A stretch of 64,000 nt of DNA from Atriophallophorus winterbourni (lineage: Eukaryota; Platyhelminthes; Trematoda; Plagiorchiida; Microphallidae): positions 26,198-90,197 of the forward strand of contig JACCGJ010011006.1 in assembly GCA_013407085.1 (NCBI GenBank), in the 5' to 3' direction. Made by a program: the position numbers and the translations under genes. The notes under the pieces were generated by a model. It did not search any database. It worked only from the letters and a program-made list of their open reading frames with translations, and had not been told where the DNA came from. How positions within the stretch are numbered: the stretch's first letter is position 1; each line of letters begins with the position of its first letter. Shown one piece after another: positions 43,230 to 54,231 of this stretch.

Positions 43230-44220
43230 GTCACGAGGAAAAGAGCGTCTTCAATAATTTCTTACAGTAGCACGAACCGAACTGCATATGTTAAAAATGT
43301 TATGCACATGTTTTGATCATAAACCATGTCTCGCTAATTTGGAAAAACTTACTTTGCTTTGATGTAGCTAGCATGGTCTTTGTAAAATAAGATTCCACGT
43401 ATTTAGAACCCGTTAAACTTATAACCAAAGATACAGGTGACCCAGACATACCACGAAATTTCTAAACGCGGCAGTAGTCGAAAATTTATCAGCTGACGGT
43501 GAGCTTCGTGTTTAATGATAATTTTTTTCAAAAATGTTTTTTCATATTTCGGTCATCAATCAGCTTAATTGCTACTAACAAATGCTGATAAGCATTTTTC
43601 AAATATTTATTTTTATTATGCTATGTTATTGCTATTTTTGTTTAATGTTTTGAACTGCGGAGATTCTGTTGTACCAATAAAAAATTAATTAATTACTGAA
43701 ACAACATGATGTGCAAAATCGTGCTAGCTGAGTGTTCGACAATGTTACGTCTCTGATACTTTGTATAAAAAGATTAGACATTTTTCTCGGTAAACTTCTC
43801 CAAATTAATTTTTGTGCAATCATTTTTGTGTATGTTAATTAATCCTCGGGTGAAAAAATGACGAAGTTGTGAGTACGAGAAATCAGAAAGGTGTTCAAAA
43901 TCAAGAAATATGAGCATCTTAAAAATGGGGGATTTCTGAAGCATCTTAACGCTCAAAAAGGAAATACATCCCAATACCTCGTTCGAAAAATCTTTTTAGC
44001 AACAATAAACTTATTCCACAGTTGCATTAAATTCAAGATTATTTACCACTTTTCTATTGTTTTGAGGCTCACTGAACATGATCCTATTGTTCCGACAGGT
44101 GAACAGCTGTAAACTGGTTGTTATGATTAAGTTAGAGAAATGTATGTACAATGTATGTATGTATGTATGTATGTAAATTATCTAAATGAAATCACTTATT
44201 CGGTAAATAATGTGACTGAC
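43230..44220. other. Intron with a TGTA microsatellite
   Basis: An ATGT/TGTA tetranucleotide run lies at about 44,143-44,176. The rest shows nothing recognisable. Confidence 0.45.
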
Positions 44221-44224
44221 TCAC

Positions 44225-44303
44225 CCAAATTTTCTCGTAGCAACCAAGTTAAAACTGAATCTCTGTACGGAATGAATTCACTCTTTTTCCTTTTCTTCGA
44301 ACT
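44225..44303 (-). CDS. unc-104: Kinesin-3 exon: K-loop end and alpha4 region of motor
   Basis: 79 bases, too short for most ORF calls, phase 0 in, phase 1 out. It encodes [20 protein letters not shown] and LLRENLG. '[19 protein letters not shown]' is invariant in kinesin-3. The preceding SSKKRKKS is the lysine-rich K-loop (loop 12) that binds the acidic tubulin tails and gives KIF1A its high processivity. It is shorter than the mammalian loop. Acceptor CTTCAG at 44,304; donor GTGAGT at 44,224. Confidence 0.97.
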
Positions 44304-44439
44304 CTGAAGATGTGGTTAATGTAAAATTTTGTGTGAATATTGTGACTCGATTTGTCAAAAGCTAGTAAGTGATTTATCGCTTGTTATCACGATGCACCAA
44401 AACAATAACAGTGAATCTCGAATTTTTTGTTGACATAAT

Positions 44440-44600
44440 AAACATTGTACTCATTTCTATGACGCCTACACATACCGCGATCGGTTTCTTGAGGTTTGCA
44501 CTTATGAGAAACAATTCGATCAGGATTTTCGTGACTTGAAACAGTGGTAAACAATGATTGGATAATGTCCTGCCAGCTTTATCCAACGTTGGCTTACAAG
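44440..44600 (-). repeat. Decayed hammerhead repeat unit (minus)
   Basis: Minus-strand landmarks of the 232-bp family are visible: GCCAACGTTGGATAAAGCTGG, CACTGTTTCAAG, AATCCTGATCG, AAGTGCAAAC, GAAACCGATCG and GTGTAGGCGTC, in this order. The CTGATGA box reads CTCATAA, and stem II no longer pairs. It lies in the short intron between two motor exons. Confidence 0.6.
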
Positions 44601-44670
44601 TTCGAATAAAATGAGTTATTATTATTTCTTTCGTTCGCAAATGGAACTCTCGACCATCTTCCTAACTCAC

Positions 44671-44814
44671 CATTTCTGCCAATCCAGCAATAACTTTTCC
44701 AAGAGTTGTGAGAGATTTGTTAATGTTCGCCCCTTCTTTTAGTCTCACGTTTGTAGCTCCAGTCGATTCAGCTCGTTCACTTCCGGCCAAATCGACCAGA
44801 CTGATTTTGCTGAC
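44671..44814 (-). CDS. unc-104: Kinesin-3 exon: switch II region of motor
   Basis: 144 bases, phase 0 both ends. It encodes [20 protein letters not shown], then [20 protein letters not shown] and LAEM. DLAGSE is the switch II motif that senses ATP gamma-phosphate, and [10 protein letters not shown] is the following helix. Acceptor TTCAAG at 44,815; donor GTGAGT at 44,670. Confidence 0.97.
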
Positions 44815-44885
44815 CTTGAACATACAAATTGTTAATTTTGCGTGAGTTGAACATATATGATAAACCTAGATGTGTGTGAGCTTAC

Positions 44886-44994
44886 TTTTTCGATAGTCGA
44901 CCCTGCGTCGTCTTGTATGCGTTGAGTGACGATCATGGTGAAAACGGCGTGAGAACGACTGCTCGTCTCATTCATGTTTGTGGCCGCCACAGTT
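44886..44994 (-). CDS. unc-104: Kinesin-3 exon: switch I region of motor
   Basis: 109 bases, phase 2 in, phase 0 out. It encodes [20 protein letters not shown] and [29 protein letters not shown] includes the switch I motif SSRSH that contacts nucleotide. Acceptor TTTCAG at 44,995; donor GTAAGC at 44,885. The 71-bp gap to the next exon is one of the few short introns. Confidence 0.97.
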
Positions 44995-44999
44995 CTGAA

Positions 45000-45980
45000 A
45001 TAGTTCAACGAATATTCGTGAGAATTTTATTACACAATGACAGTTTTACCGTTAATATTGATGGAAGTGCCATTTATGTTTTGAGCACGTTCATTAATAA
45101 AAGTCGACAAGCTCGTGACGGCCATCACGTGAAATATTTTTTTTATTCTGATGTTAACATAATGCTGGGCTATACGCATTATCCAGTCATACCTAGTATC
45201 ACTGGAAAGGCTAGCACAATATTTACACATATATCAGTTGGTACAATCTATTTGATTCAAAATAAGCGATAATATAACAGACAATATTTCCGCTATAGCA
45301 ATTTAACCGGTTCTTCAGTAAGTGTTAAAATAAATAAAATCCCTTGGAAAAACAAAGTAAACGCAAAAATGTAATATTTAAATTAATTTAAACTATAAAC
45401 TTGAAACAATCACTTCGACAATCGGTAAGATATAAAGGAATATGTTTAGGACTGGTTGCAAAGCAACAACCATGAATTAAACATTTTCGGAATCCAAATG
45501 TCAATAGAAATGATGTTGCTCTTCTGAATCAGAATCTTCGGCAGTACCAACATGGTTTGAGTAAACAAAGTATATATTTGTATATCCTAAATCGCCAAGA
45601 AATGCATAGTCTATGGTTTTAGCTGAACATTTCTAAATAGACAGAAGACATTTGAGAATTGTGAAAATATTTACTTAGACAGGTGGATATATCAGACATT
45701 GCAATATTGACATTCTTCTTCTATCGAAAATTCTGTGTCAGAAGCGAAGGCTAACCGAAACTCACTCTAACCTATTCACTACAAAATAACTTTCATTTTA
45801 ATTCAATATTCGATTTGGCCAGATTTACTCCAAATTTCAAAGCTGAAATTTAAACAGTAATTCAGGTATTATAATAGATAACACGCAGGGATATTCATAA
45901 TATTTTTCAATGAATTCGTTAATAATATCTAAATTTCAAACAGAATAGCGTATTCTCGAAATATGCGACAGCTATTTGAG
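45000..45980. other. Intron with a decayed PLE end
   Basis: Around 45,725-45,785 (TCTGTGTCAGAAGCGAAGGCTAACC then ACTCTAACCTATTCAC) matches the outer end of the PLE terminal repeat at 42,264-42,315, with the GAAAC box damaged. The rest of the stretch shows nothing recognisable. Confidence 0.45.
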
Positions 45981-45984
45981 ATCA

Positions 45985-46980
45985 TAAATCAATTCAATTT
46001 CCATTCAATTTCAATGGTCTAAAAAGCATATAGCTTTACAAACAACCACAGAACAATATGGGTAATACTAATAATATAACAAACAAAAATGGGATTCGGT
46101 TGCTTACTGAACAGTTCAAGAATCAGGTAAAAATCAAAAGGGCAGAAATTGTTTTCGATTGGTGGGATGACAAGTGTAGGTATATGGTGGTAATATGTAT
46201 TGTTTTCTTCGATGCACGATTTTGGGGTCAAAAAGGCATTAAGTCTTCTCTTGAAAATCAGCTGATTTGGTGAGTTTACAACAAAATCTGGTAGATTGTT
46301 CCAAGTAAAACAAACTCGCACGGTAAAAAATGTCGTCTGCAGTTGAGTCGCGAGTGAGGGACAGTTAGAATAAATGTGTGAGCTCTTGTCTTATGCGAGC
46401 CCCGTAGATTAAACAAGCATTGTGGCGAATGATTTGAGGTATTCAAAATATTGTAAACCGAAGTCAAATCGCCTCGGAGACGACTACGAGGATAAACAAA
46501 CAAATTAAGGGTTTCGATTCGCTCGATGTATGGTTTCTGGCTGAGTCCGGTGACAAATTTAGTAGCTCGATGATATATTCTTTGCAAAGTCGCAACTTAT
46601 TTTTAAGCCATGGCGACCATGCTTGAACTGCATATTCCATTGTGGGCCTCATGTACGTATTTATAATGCAGGGAATTGTCTGTTTTCAGAACCTACCGAA
46701 ATTTATGTTTAGGAGTGACAATTTCTGTGAGGTTTTGCGATAGACGGAGTTGAAGTGACTCGACATCCCTAGGGTGTTGCTTATTAATATACCAAACTCC
46801 TTTTGTTCCATGGTCCACGAGAGGCTGTGTACCAAGAAAATACTAGAACTCCACACATTTTCCAAGGTTTAACATGTAACACTTTTGAAAATTGAAAAAT
46901 AAGCGATTTCTTAGGGAACAAACTTGGAGGTTGTCCAGATCCTTATGTAGCAATTTGCAGTCTGCATGCTTATTCATCCT
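45985..46980 (-). pseudogene. CR1-like LINE RT C-terminal part and 3' end
   Basis: Read leftward: 46,652-46,600 MRPTMEYAVQAWSPWLKN; 46,587-46,280 RIYHRATKFVTGLSQKPYIE, RSRLRGDL and KTRAHTFILTVPHSRLNCRR; 46,321-46,200 VCFTWNNLPDFVVNSPNQLI. The 3' end is TAAAGCTATATGCTTTTTAGACC with an ATTGAA-type tail near 45,990. The catalytic part of the RT is absent or unreadable. Frames change at least twice. Confidence 0.75.
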
Positions 46981-46984
46981 CGAC

Positions 46985-47605
46985 CACACTTTTATATCGT
47001 TCATAACGTAAATCATTTAACTCGAGAAACTGGTTTTCAAAATAACCGCACGAATTTCGGATCTTTGAATCTGTTTAACATCAAAATACAACAAAACTGC
47101 TGTTTACTAGCTACAATTCGCGGAATCGAACTGTATCATCCATATCAATTTGAGAGTTGTGGGAGAGAAAGCTACTCTCGAATCGAAATGACTATTCGTG
47201 TTAAGTCAATTGGTTTATAAGATCATCATGCACTAGTTGAATTCCTCCATTATTATCATCGACCGAAAAAGTCCAAGAACAAACTCTGTTTTAATACCGC
47301 TAACGTCATCAGAGTCATCTATCTCTCATGACCTTCCAGAAAATGAACAATGAACTTTCAAATGTGTATCATTCTGTGTTTAACCTGATACCCACGTTTC
47401 ATGCCGTATATCGGCATCCTGAATTTCAGGGTTTATAGTGACATAATTCCAGATTTTAGTTAAAAATAAGCCATGAGATACCACCCAGCAGCTTTGTTAT
47501 TAAATTCGTGATTTCGAAGAGATTGATATTTAAATGAATGAATCGTGACCGGCTGATCCCCAGGAATCATGTTGTTGAGAATTTCATTAAGGTTACGTGA
47601 TACAT
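46985..47605. other. Intron, nothing recognised
   Basis: No coding motif or element end visible. Confidence 0.4.
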
Positions 47606-47609
47606 CAAA

Positions 47610-47684
47610 GTAGAAAAGAAGTAACATCGGTGGAGAATGCCTTCCGATTGCACTAAGTTCTACCAGTGGTACATGAAGAGAATA

Positions 47685-47738
<54 letters not shown>

Positions 47739-47851
47739 TATATCTATCTATATATATATATATATAATATATAATTTTATTCTCTTCATGTACCACTGGT
47801 AGAACTTAGTGCAATCGGAGGCATTCTCCACCGATGTTACTTCTTTTCTAC
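47610..47851. repeat. Large palindrome with (TA)n centre
   Basis: Left arm 47,610-47,694 (starts GTAGAAAAGAAGTAACATCG) and right arm 47,766-47,851 are near-perfect reverse complements of about 85 bp. The centre, about 47,690-47,770, is a TA-rich microsatellite with a short TCTCTTATATCTATC break. It has no open reading frame. It could be a fold-back element or the trace of an inverted duplication. Confidence 0.85.
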
Positions 47852-47859
47852 TCTCTCTA

Positions 47860-48935
47860 TATATATATATATGTATAAACTTCAAACTCATTTTTCTCAA
47901 ATGTTGAATTTCAGTCGCGGTGTGTATTTTGCACAAATACCCAAAAACGGTTGACTTATCTTTTTTAGCATCCTATTGCACCCTATACACTCTGAAAATC
48001 ATGTAAAAACACTTGCATTCATTCTTAACCTTTTTCATTGCCCACACTAAATGAGCAAAATAAGTTTTTTTCGAAAACATTTTTTTAAAAATACCAAAAC
48101 GTAGTTTTACAAGTAAATCACATAACATTTAAAACAGTAATACATCTTTATATAAGCAAACAACACACCAAATTTCAAATAATTACCTCGAATACTTTTT
48201 GAGATACAAAATTAAACGTAAAGTCATCATTTTTCCATGCCGTTAGCCACCTTTGATGTCTCTCTCATTCGCATTGCAAATTTGTGTTTAAACTAATTTG
48301 ATTAGATGAAAATTCGTTTTAACGAATAAAGTTTTCTTTTTCTTCTTCTCTTCTTCTTCTTCTTCTATTTAAGCGCCATTCTAAAACATATACAATTTGA
48401 CGTGAGCCCTCAGCAAAGCATGTCAAGTTATCTACTTTCGAAATGGCTCTAATTAAGAATGAACTTCCAGGTCTCTATTAATTCTAAAAAAATTTCTGTT
48501 CACTTACAAGCTCTTTTCTAAGACATGAAATTCTTCAAGTTACAGGACAGAGGGCCAAAACATTGTAACATATAGCCATTTGGGCATTGTTTAATTTTCA
48601 TGCTCCGTTTTTAAACTTGCTGCTTCACATTGTAATCTAGAAACTTGGAAGAATCGCTTAACCAAGTGTTCGATGCGAGTTGGCGAATTACGATAGTCTC
48701 GTTCAATTTAAACCAATGGACTAAGTTTTCGTCAAGTCGACTAATTCCAGCGAACTGAGTATTCGCAAATTTCTTTTTATTTCACTCGACTCAAAATAAA
48801 TTTATTCGCTGGATGCGTCCTTCATATGGGTGTCTTTGATGTATGCCTTAATATATCCACTGTATATGACCGTCACAGCTTCATCAAAATTTAATAGTTA
48901 GTCGAAACCAAATCAGTCAACGTTTCCATTAATGG
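47860..48935. other. Intron with TTC repeat, nothing else recognised
   Basis: A (TTC)n-like tract lies at about 48,338-48,366. No exon or element block was seen. Confidence 0.45.
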
Positions 48936-48941
48936 TCTCAC

Positions 48942-49120
48942 CTTGCTTTGTTCCCAACATCCATCAACTCCTCGATCTCATCAAACGAGCGTACCACACA
49001 TTTGGACAAGTCCTCAACGTACGGCCCCAAAATAGGGTGTTCCCGCACCCGGAGATTCATTTTGTTTCGTGGATTGAGCAGGTCCCGTACACGCTCGCAA
49101 TAAATTTCCATAAAAGACAC
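48942..49120 (-). CDS. unc-104: Kinesin-3 exon: central motor domain
   Basis: 179 bases, phase 0 in, phase 2 out. It encodes [63 protein letters not shown]1A has '[60 protein letters not shown]'-like sequence (family knowledge). Acceptor AATTAG at 49,121; donor GTGAGA at 48,941. Confidence 0.97.
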
Positions 49121-49129
49121 CTAATTGAA

Positions 49130-49530
49130 CGAATTTTGTGGAACAGTCAGCCGGAAATTTTCTCTAGTTTCAACATATGTGGCACATAAAAACACTTTCA
49201 AATTTTTTTGAAATTTTAAGGTGATTTTAAGAAATATGTTTGGAACTTCAACTTAGAATGTGGGAGCTAAGTACATCGCAACCCAAAAATCGACATTTTA
49301 CAAATCCCCCAATCACTTTTATAAAAAAGAAATTTCTTTTGATAGAGACTTGTCTTAAATTTAATAAACGAATGAGCTGCATCTCTGTCGATTTAATTCG
49401 AGTTATACTGATTGATCAAAACGAGGCTGAATTTGACAAATTCATCAGATATACTTCGTCCAATAATGCACATATACTGCTTGATGGACTTATCACATGC
49501 AGATTGCTCTCTTCTACGCAGCTTATCCAA
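49130..49530. other. Intron, nothing recognised
   Basis: An open plus-strand frame begins at 49,240, but its first part has no motif. The recognisable RT starts at about 49,535. Confidence 0.4.
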
Positions 49531-49534
49531 ATGC

Positions 49535-50645
49535 TAAATTGGATAAGGCACTATCTTACTGATAGACACGTCCAAGTGCGCGTTGGCAGCGCCTTATTTA
49601 GAAAAAATAGACGTAACGAGTGGATTTCCGCGATGCTCGTTGCTTGGACCTCTTCTATTCTTGGTGTATATGAACGATATAGTAGAGAGTATTGGATGCA
49701 ACTTGATAATATTTCCCGAAGATGTTAAAATATGGAAACGTGTAAGGTCCGTTAATGACTGTATGGCATTACAACGGGATCTATGCATCTTATTTCGTTG
49801 GTCCCAGTTAAATGTTTTACCATTTAACCCTGCGAAATGTAAAATGCTGCAGCTTGGAAAATCGCTTCACCACACGTATCAGCTTGGCACGCAAGATCTT
49901 GTCTGGACAACAGCAGAAAAAGATCTTTATATCTGGGCTTCGTTTAACCTTAAGCCGGGACATCATTGCGGGATGGTGTACAATAAAGCTTGCCGTATCT
50001 TGAGTCTTCTCGAAAGCATGTTCCGGATTTTCACGTTCGAAACCCAACCCCGGGTAATTAACACGTATATACGTCCTGTTATGGAATATTCCATCCAAGC
50101 CTGGGTATCATGGCTGGGGAAGGATATCGAACTACTCGACAGGATTTATCGTCATGCTACAAAGTTGGTCTCCCGGTACTGAAATTTGTCTTTCACAGAG
50201 CGAATGTCAAAACTGAACATACACGATATTACCCAACGGCGGATACGTAGTGACCTTATGTTGACATTCAAAATCCTGCATCCTGTAAACCATCCCCTTA
50301 AACACTTGCTAAATCCCAATGACCTTACTCGAACACGTACACATTCAAAGGCTTTAAGCATTCCGCATTCTCGAATGGATATATGTCGTAATTTTTTCTC
50401 GGTAATAATTTGTTTCACTTGGAACTATTTGCCTGAAGAAATCACACGATCAGAATCTGTTGAGGTTTTCGCTTCCAAAGTTGATGAGTTTATGACGAAC
50501 CATGCTGTATGCGAGTGTCCGTGTTGATTTTTGAGAAATTTTATATATTTTTTAGATATTCCATATACCTTGTCATCCTATGGTTATTGTTAGGCCTAAT
50601 GCTTCTTTCTACCATAAAATTTTCTGCGTTCTGAGGATTTCATTT
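49535..50645 (+). pseudogene. CR1-like LINE, 5'-truncated (TTCTGAG-tailed subfamily)
   Basis: Starts abruptly at the RT block LNWIRHYLTDRHVQVRVGSA and is then nearly identical, by eye, to 28,052-29,150: LGPLLFLVYMNDIVESIG, IIFPEDVKIW (FPED in place of FADD), FNPAKCKMLQLGK, EKDLYIWASFNLKPG, YSIQAWVSWL. The frame 49,583-50,182 is open for 199 codons, then a stop and a small shift, then 50,186-50,527 to the end. It is a typical 5'-truncated LINE copy, but with the same dead active site as its relative. Confidence 0.9.
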
Positions 50646-50649
50646 CTCT

Positions 50650-52055
50650 GAATATTTCTAAATTTTGCGTGGCTAAATTATTCGGATGGCGGAAACTTCA
50701 TGTAAACAAATAAATTCATTCTCTCATACTGCTTCCTTAGGTGAACCGCGCTCGCATTCTTATTTCATCTTCCTGGTTCTTAAACGCGCAATCAATATTT
50801 AAGCTTTCCCAAGTATTTCAACATTCAAGATGATTCATTTATAAAATGAACATGTAATAATTGTACATTGACCTCTAATGGGCTTATATATTTTCATTTG
50901 GTAGAAGTTTGACATTACAACCCGGTCATTCGTGTTACGAATATTGTTTGACGTAAATAGATTCGAGAATTAAATTAATTATCATAACAGTATTATTCAA
51001 AATATTTAATGGGCTATAATGTTCTAGTGAGGGATAAAACTGAGCAATAACCTACAGCAATCGGTGGAGCAAAAACGCGTAATAGAATTTAAGTTTCCGC
51101 GTAAAACTGCAGTCATGACTTTATGCCATTTAGCGGTTCTTAGTACTGTGCCTCGAAATGTTTTAGTAATCCGTCGAATCGGGAGCTATAAATTTTCATA
51201 TCACTTGCTAAGCTTGCTTAAATTCTTCCGACTTTTGTATCGTATTATCGGCAATTCATCATAGTCTTCAATCAATAACGAGAGCCAGCAGAGGTCAAGT
51301 TTGCGGAAGAGAAATAATACCTACCAACTTATCGGCAAGCAAGTTTCAACGCAAGATACAAGTACACATTCTCCGGTTTTGGTTTGTAATTCTAATATGT
51401 ACGTGGTGCAAACGCATCTGAATAAGTGTCTTTTCAGAAAAAAGAGTCCCAAACAGATCGTATGTTTCAGCCTGAATTTTAAATTTGATAATGTTTGCAT
51501 AGGCATTTATTCAGTGAACCTTTTTATGTATTTGAGAAACAGTTTGTATCTAGCTCGCAATGCATTAATCAAGCAAAATCACTTTGTTTTCATGGTTATC
51601 GCTAACGACTCATGGCATCATGCACTCAAAAATCTTCTTCTTGTATCACACTTCCCTGCCGAGATCTTATAGGAATCGTGTCACTCCACACTGGTCCCCT
51701 CGTAAAACTGATATTTAATCCACCGCCTTGTCAAAACCAGAATCATTTTTGTGCTTCAAGCAATTGGGTTCAAGGATTTATCTCAGGGGTGTCGATTCTA
51801 TCCAATAGAAAACAAATAGATCAAAATAGGCATGCGATATGCTTCATGACCTAATCATGAAATGAAATTTGTTCGGATAAATGTCAGATTGTTATTCATG
51901 ATTGTGTGACTTCAGAGTTATATGGACTGTCACAGGTAATAATGACCACACCATTCTCAATCGTTCAGCTCGATTTTGTTGTTGTTGTTGACATAACTTG
52001 GTCTATGTCGATTATAGTTGTACATAATAAGGGAATGGCCGTTTCATGCCTCACA
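50650..52055. other. Intron, unassigned open stretches only
   Basis: Open plus-strand frames at 51,064-51,264, 51,301-51,672 and 51,612-51,854 contain no motif I know. The last contains 'QLG..GFISGVSILSNRKQ'-like wording but no RT block. I do not call a gene. Confidence 0.35.
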
Positions 52056-52064
52056 GCGTTCCAG

Positions 52065-52440
52065 ATGACTAACTTACCAGACTAAACAGCTAGCAGCGCT
52101 CACAGCAATCAGCAGTACTCAGCCAATCGGCGGAAGTTGCACGGTGACGGAGTGATCTAAGTTTAGCTGAAGAGAACACTACGTGTTCTTCACTGGTTCG
52201 GAGATTTTGCTCTACACACAGTTTCCACATTGAAAGCCAAGAGTATGTTACTTCCAATTTGCCTGGGACAATGTCAAGAGTTTTCTTATCTCATTTGCAA
52301 ACCGCAAGTGCGGTCTACAAGATGATCGACTTAATTATTTCAACTCAGCATTAACTACTCATTGCATACGACCATTTTCAATTCTGTAGACATACCCATC
52401 CAGCGTACGCGGTGCTGCCGTAGTCGAGGAGAATTACTGC
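52065..52440 (-). pseudogene. LINE ('GRIPKD' type) C-terminal fragment, decayed
   Basis: Parallels 13,090-13,430 on the same strand. The block around ATTCTGTAGACAT...CCATTTTCAATTC (GHVYR.ENGR in translation) is near 52,370-52,400, TTGACATTGTCC (equivalent of the DIDPASWEE coding part) near 52,270-52,285, and CGGCGGAAGTTGCACGG near 52,128. Stops abound. It is a remnant only. Confidence 0.5.
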
Positions 52441-52444
52441 GTGG

Positions 52445-52910
52445 ACCAGTTATTTTTAGCATTAAGAATGCCAAAAGCGTTTAAATTTGGAATGCTTTCC
52501 CCTATTTTTTTTTAACTGATCAGCAATTCTGCAACGCATTATTACCAATCAAGCCTGCAATAGATCGCAGCTTAATTTTAACGGAAAGTTCTATTTTTTA
52601 TTACAGGTTTAAATGCCATGTCTTATGAAAATTGTGCAATATCTACACCTGTTTTCTCGTGTAATTAAATAAGTAGAATCATTAAATTTAATCGCAGCGA
52701 CGCGAAAAGGACGTAACTTTCGGTGTTTTCTGGTTGTTAGTATTGTAGCGTGATGGATTCAATCAAAGAATATTAGATTTACATTAAGTGGAGATGAGAG
52801 TGTAAACTTAGTCCCGCTTTGACCTATACATAAGACTGACCTGAGTTCAAACCCTATCCAAACGTGCCGACTAGGTGAAACTGTGAGCAAAAATCACAGC
52901 TTTACAAGAT
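52445..52910. other. Probable 5' region of the following CR1-like copy
   Basis: No coding motif. The last 150 bp lead directly to the ORF1 of the plus-strand element and may be its 5' UTR. The true 5' end is not determined. Confidence 0.35.
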
Positions 52911-52916
52911 GTCATA

Positions 52917-53333
52917 ATGAGACCGGATGACCCCGAAACGAAAACAAAGCGCACGGGGCTGCATATGTGCGGTTTGCCGAAAGTCTGTAGTCCTAAGGCA
53001 AAGTCTGTCACGTGTTACGATAGTTTGTCGAAAGTTCATGCTAAATGCGACAAATCGCTGACCTCGGATTTAGTATCGATTATTAAAGGAAATAATTGCC
53101 CTGGTGTTTGTTATGTTTGTCTGGTTTGTAAGGCCAAATCAACACCGTCAGCCTCGGCGACGAAAACCCTTGAATATGATATTGAGACGCGTCTAAATGG
53201 AATGGAATCCAGTATACAAAAACTAAATGAACTGATAATAAACGTCATAAAGACACCGTCGTTACCCGTCGTTACTGCCGAAGAGCCGGTAGATATCCAT
53301 CATACTCGAGCAGGCCAACATTTGCCCAGATAA
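52917..53333 (+). pseudogene. CR1-like ORF1, zinc-binding N-terminal part
   Basis: 138 codons with a cysteine/histidine pattern: CGLPKVCSPKAKSVTCYDSL, then KVHAKCDKSL and CPGVCYVCLVCKAK. The spacing resembles a PHD-like finger, which is known in ORF1 of several CR1-clade LINEs. A predicted coiled stretch follows (ETRLNGMESSIQKLNELI). It ends in a frameshift before the second ORF1 part. A decayed copy of the same finger is at 23,960-24,105. Confidence 0.7.
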
Positions 53334-53433
53334 CCGCGCAGATGGTGACTAAAACGGGGAGGCGTTCGTTGGGATCAGTGACTCCTCGACTTAACGGAAA
53401 TGAAAAAGGACTCAAAAAACCACTGCTACTAAA

Positions 53434-54231
53434 ATGACTGACTCACAATATAAAACAAAATCCGCGGGTGTAAACCTTAGCATTATATGTACAAACGTGA
53501 CCGAGTCGCAGGAAACGCTGTTTGAAGCTGAGCAAAAACATGACTTAGCTGAGTGGTATAAACTCTGCAGTCAGATGAGAATGGCCGCAGTTACTCCTTC
53601 ATCAATAGTTCGATTAAACCGCCACCTGAATTCTCCTCACAAGGATGATCCTCGCCTTTTAAGAATAACGCTGCAATCTGCGGAGGACGTGGAAAACTTA
53701 CTCTTAAATGCTTACATTCTTAGAGGTGTTCCAGAGACTACATGTCGTATCCATGCAGACTTACAATGGTGGGAGCGAAAGTCGTCGCAGAAATCTCGTG
53801 GAGAATGTAATCCGAGAAGTATTGTAATTCTAGGTGTTCCGGAAGATGCTGCTGACGTACCTTCTCAAGAAAAGTCTGAGCACGACCACAAACAATGGAA
53901 ATATCTATCCGAAACAATTGGTATTAAAAATGCCATACTTGTGGATGCTTTTAGGATACCGCGGTCTGCCAACTATAAAGGGCAAGGTCCTAGCCCTTTA
54001 AAGCTAACCTTCTTCACAACCGAAATGACGGATACTATCAAACGTGAATGGAAAGCTAATAGAAAAAACCTACCACAAAACGTCATGTTGAGCTTGCCCA
54101 AGGTAATAGCCGGAAGCAAGTTAACGGATGGTACCGACCCACAAACGCCTAGTGATGAGGTTCAACCTGAATGTCATGCGATAGCTCCAAAAAACTTGAG
54201 TATTCCGACTCTAACCGAGTCGGCCCTCTGA
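53434..54231 (+). CDS. CR1-like ORF1, RNA-binding C-terminal part
   Basis: 265 codons. Two similar blocks look like tandem RRM folds. The first spans roughly residues 45-115 (SIVRLNRHLNSPHKDDPRLL, ITLQSAEDVENLLLNAYIL) and the second residues 130-225 (RSIVILGVPEDAADVPSQEK, KNAILVDAFRIP, SPLKLTFFTTEMTDTIKREW). ORF1 proteins of this kind bind the element RNA. The last 61 bases overlap the start of ORF2 (54,171) in another frame. The N-terminal zinc part at 52,917 is separated by a frameshift. Domain assignment is by pattern only. Confidence 0.65.
   Translation: MTDSQYKTKSAGVNLSIICTNVTESQETLFEAEQKHDLAEWYKLCSQMRMAAVTPSSIVRLNRHLNSPHKDDPRLLRITLQSAEDVENLLLNAYILRGVPETTCRIHADLQWWERKSSQKSRGECNPRSIVILGVPEDAADVPSQEKSEHDHKQWKYLSETIGIKNAILVDAFRIPRSANYKGQGPSPLKLTFFTTEMTDTIKREWKANRKNLPQNVMLSLPKVIAGSKLTDGTDPQTPSDEVQPECHAIAPKNLSIPTLTESAL

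Noticed and set aside
47690..47770. TA tract as a satellite or replication origin
   Set aside because: It is a simple microsatellite in the centre of a palindrome, and nothing supports an origin.
48938..49120. Kinesin open frame as a complete 60-codon protein
   Set aside because: It is one internal exon with clear AG and GT borders and phases matching neighbouring exons.
51301..51672. 123-codon plus-strand open frame
   Set aside because: No recognisable domain and no neighbouring element structure; chance open frame in AT-rich DNA is sufficient.
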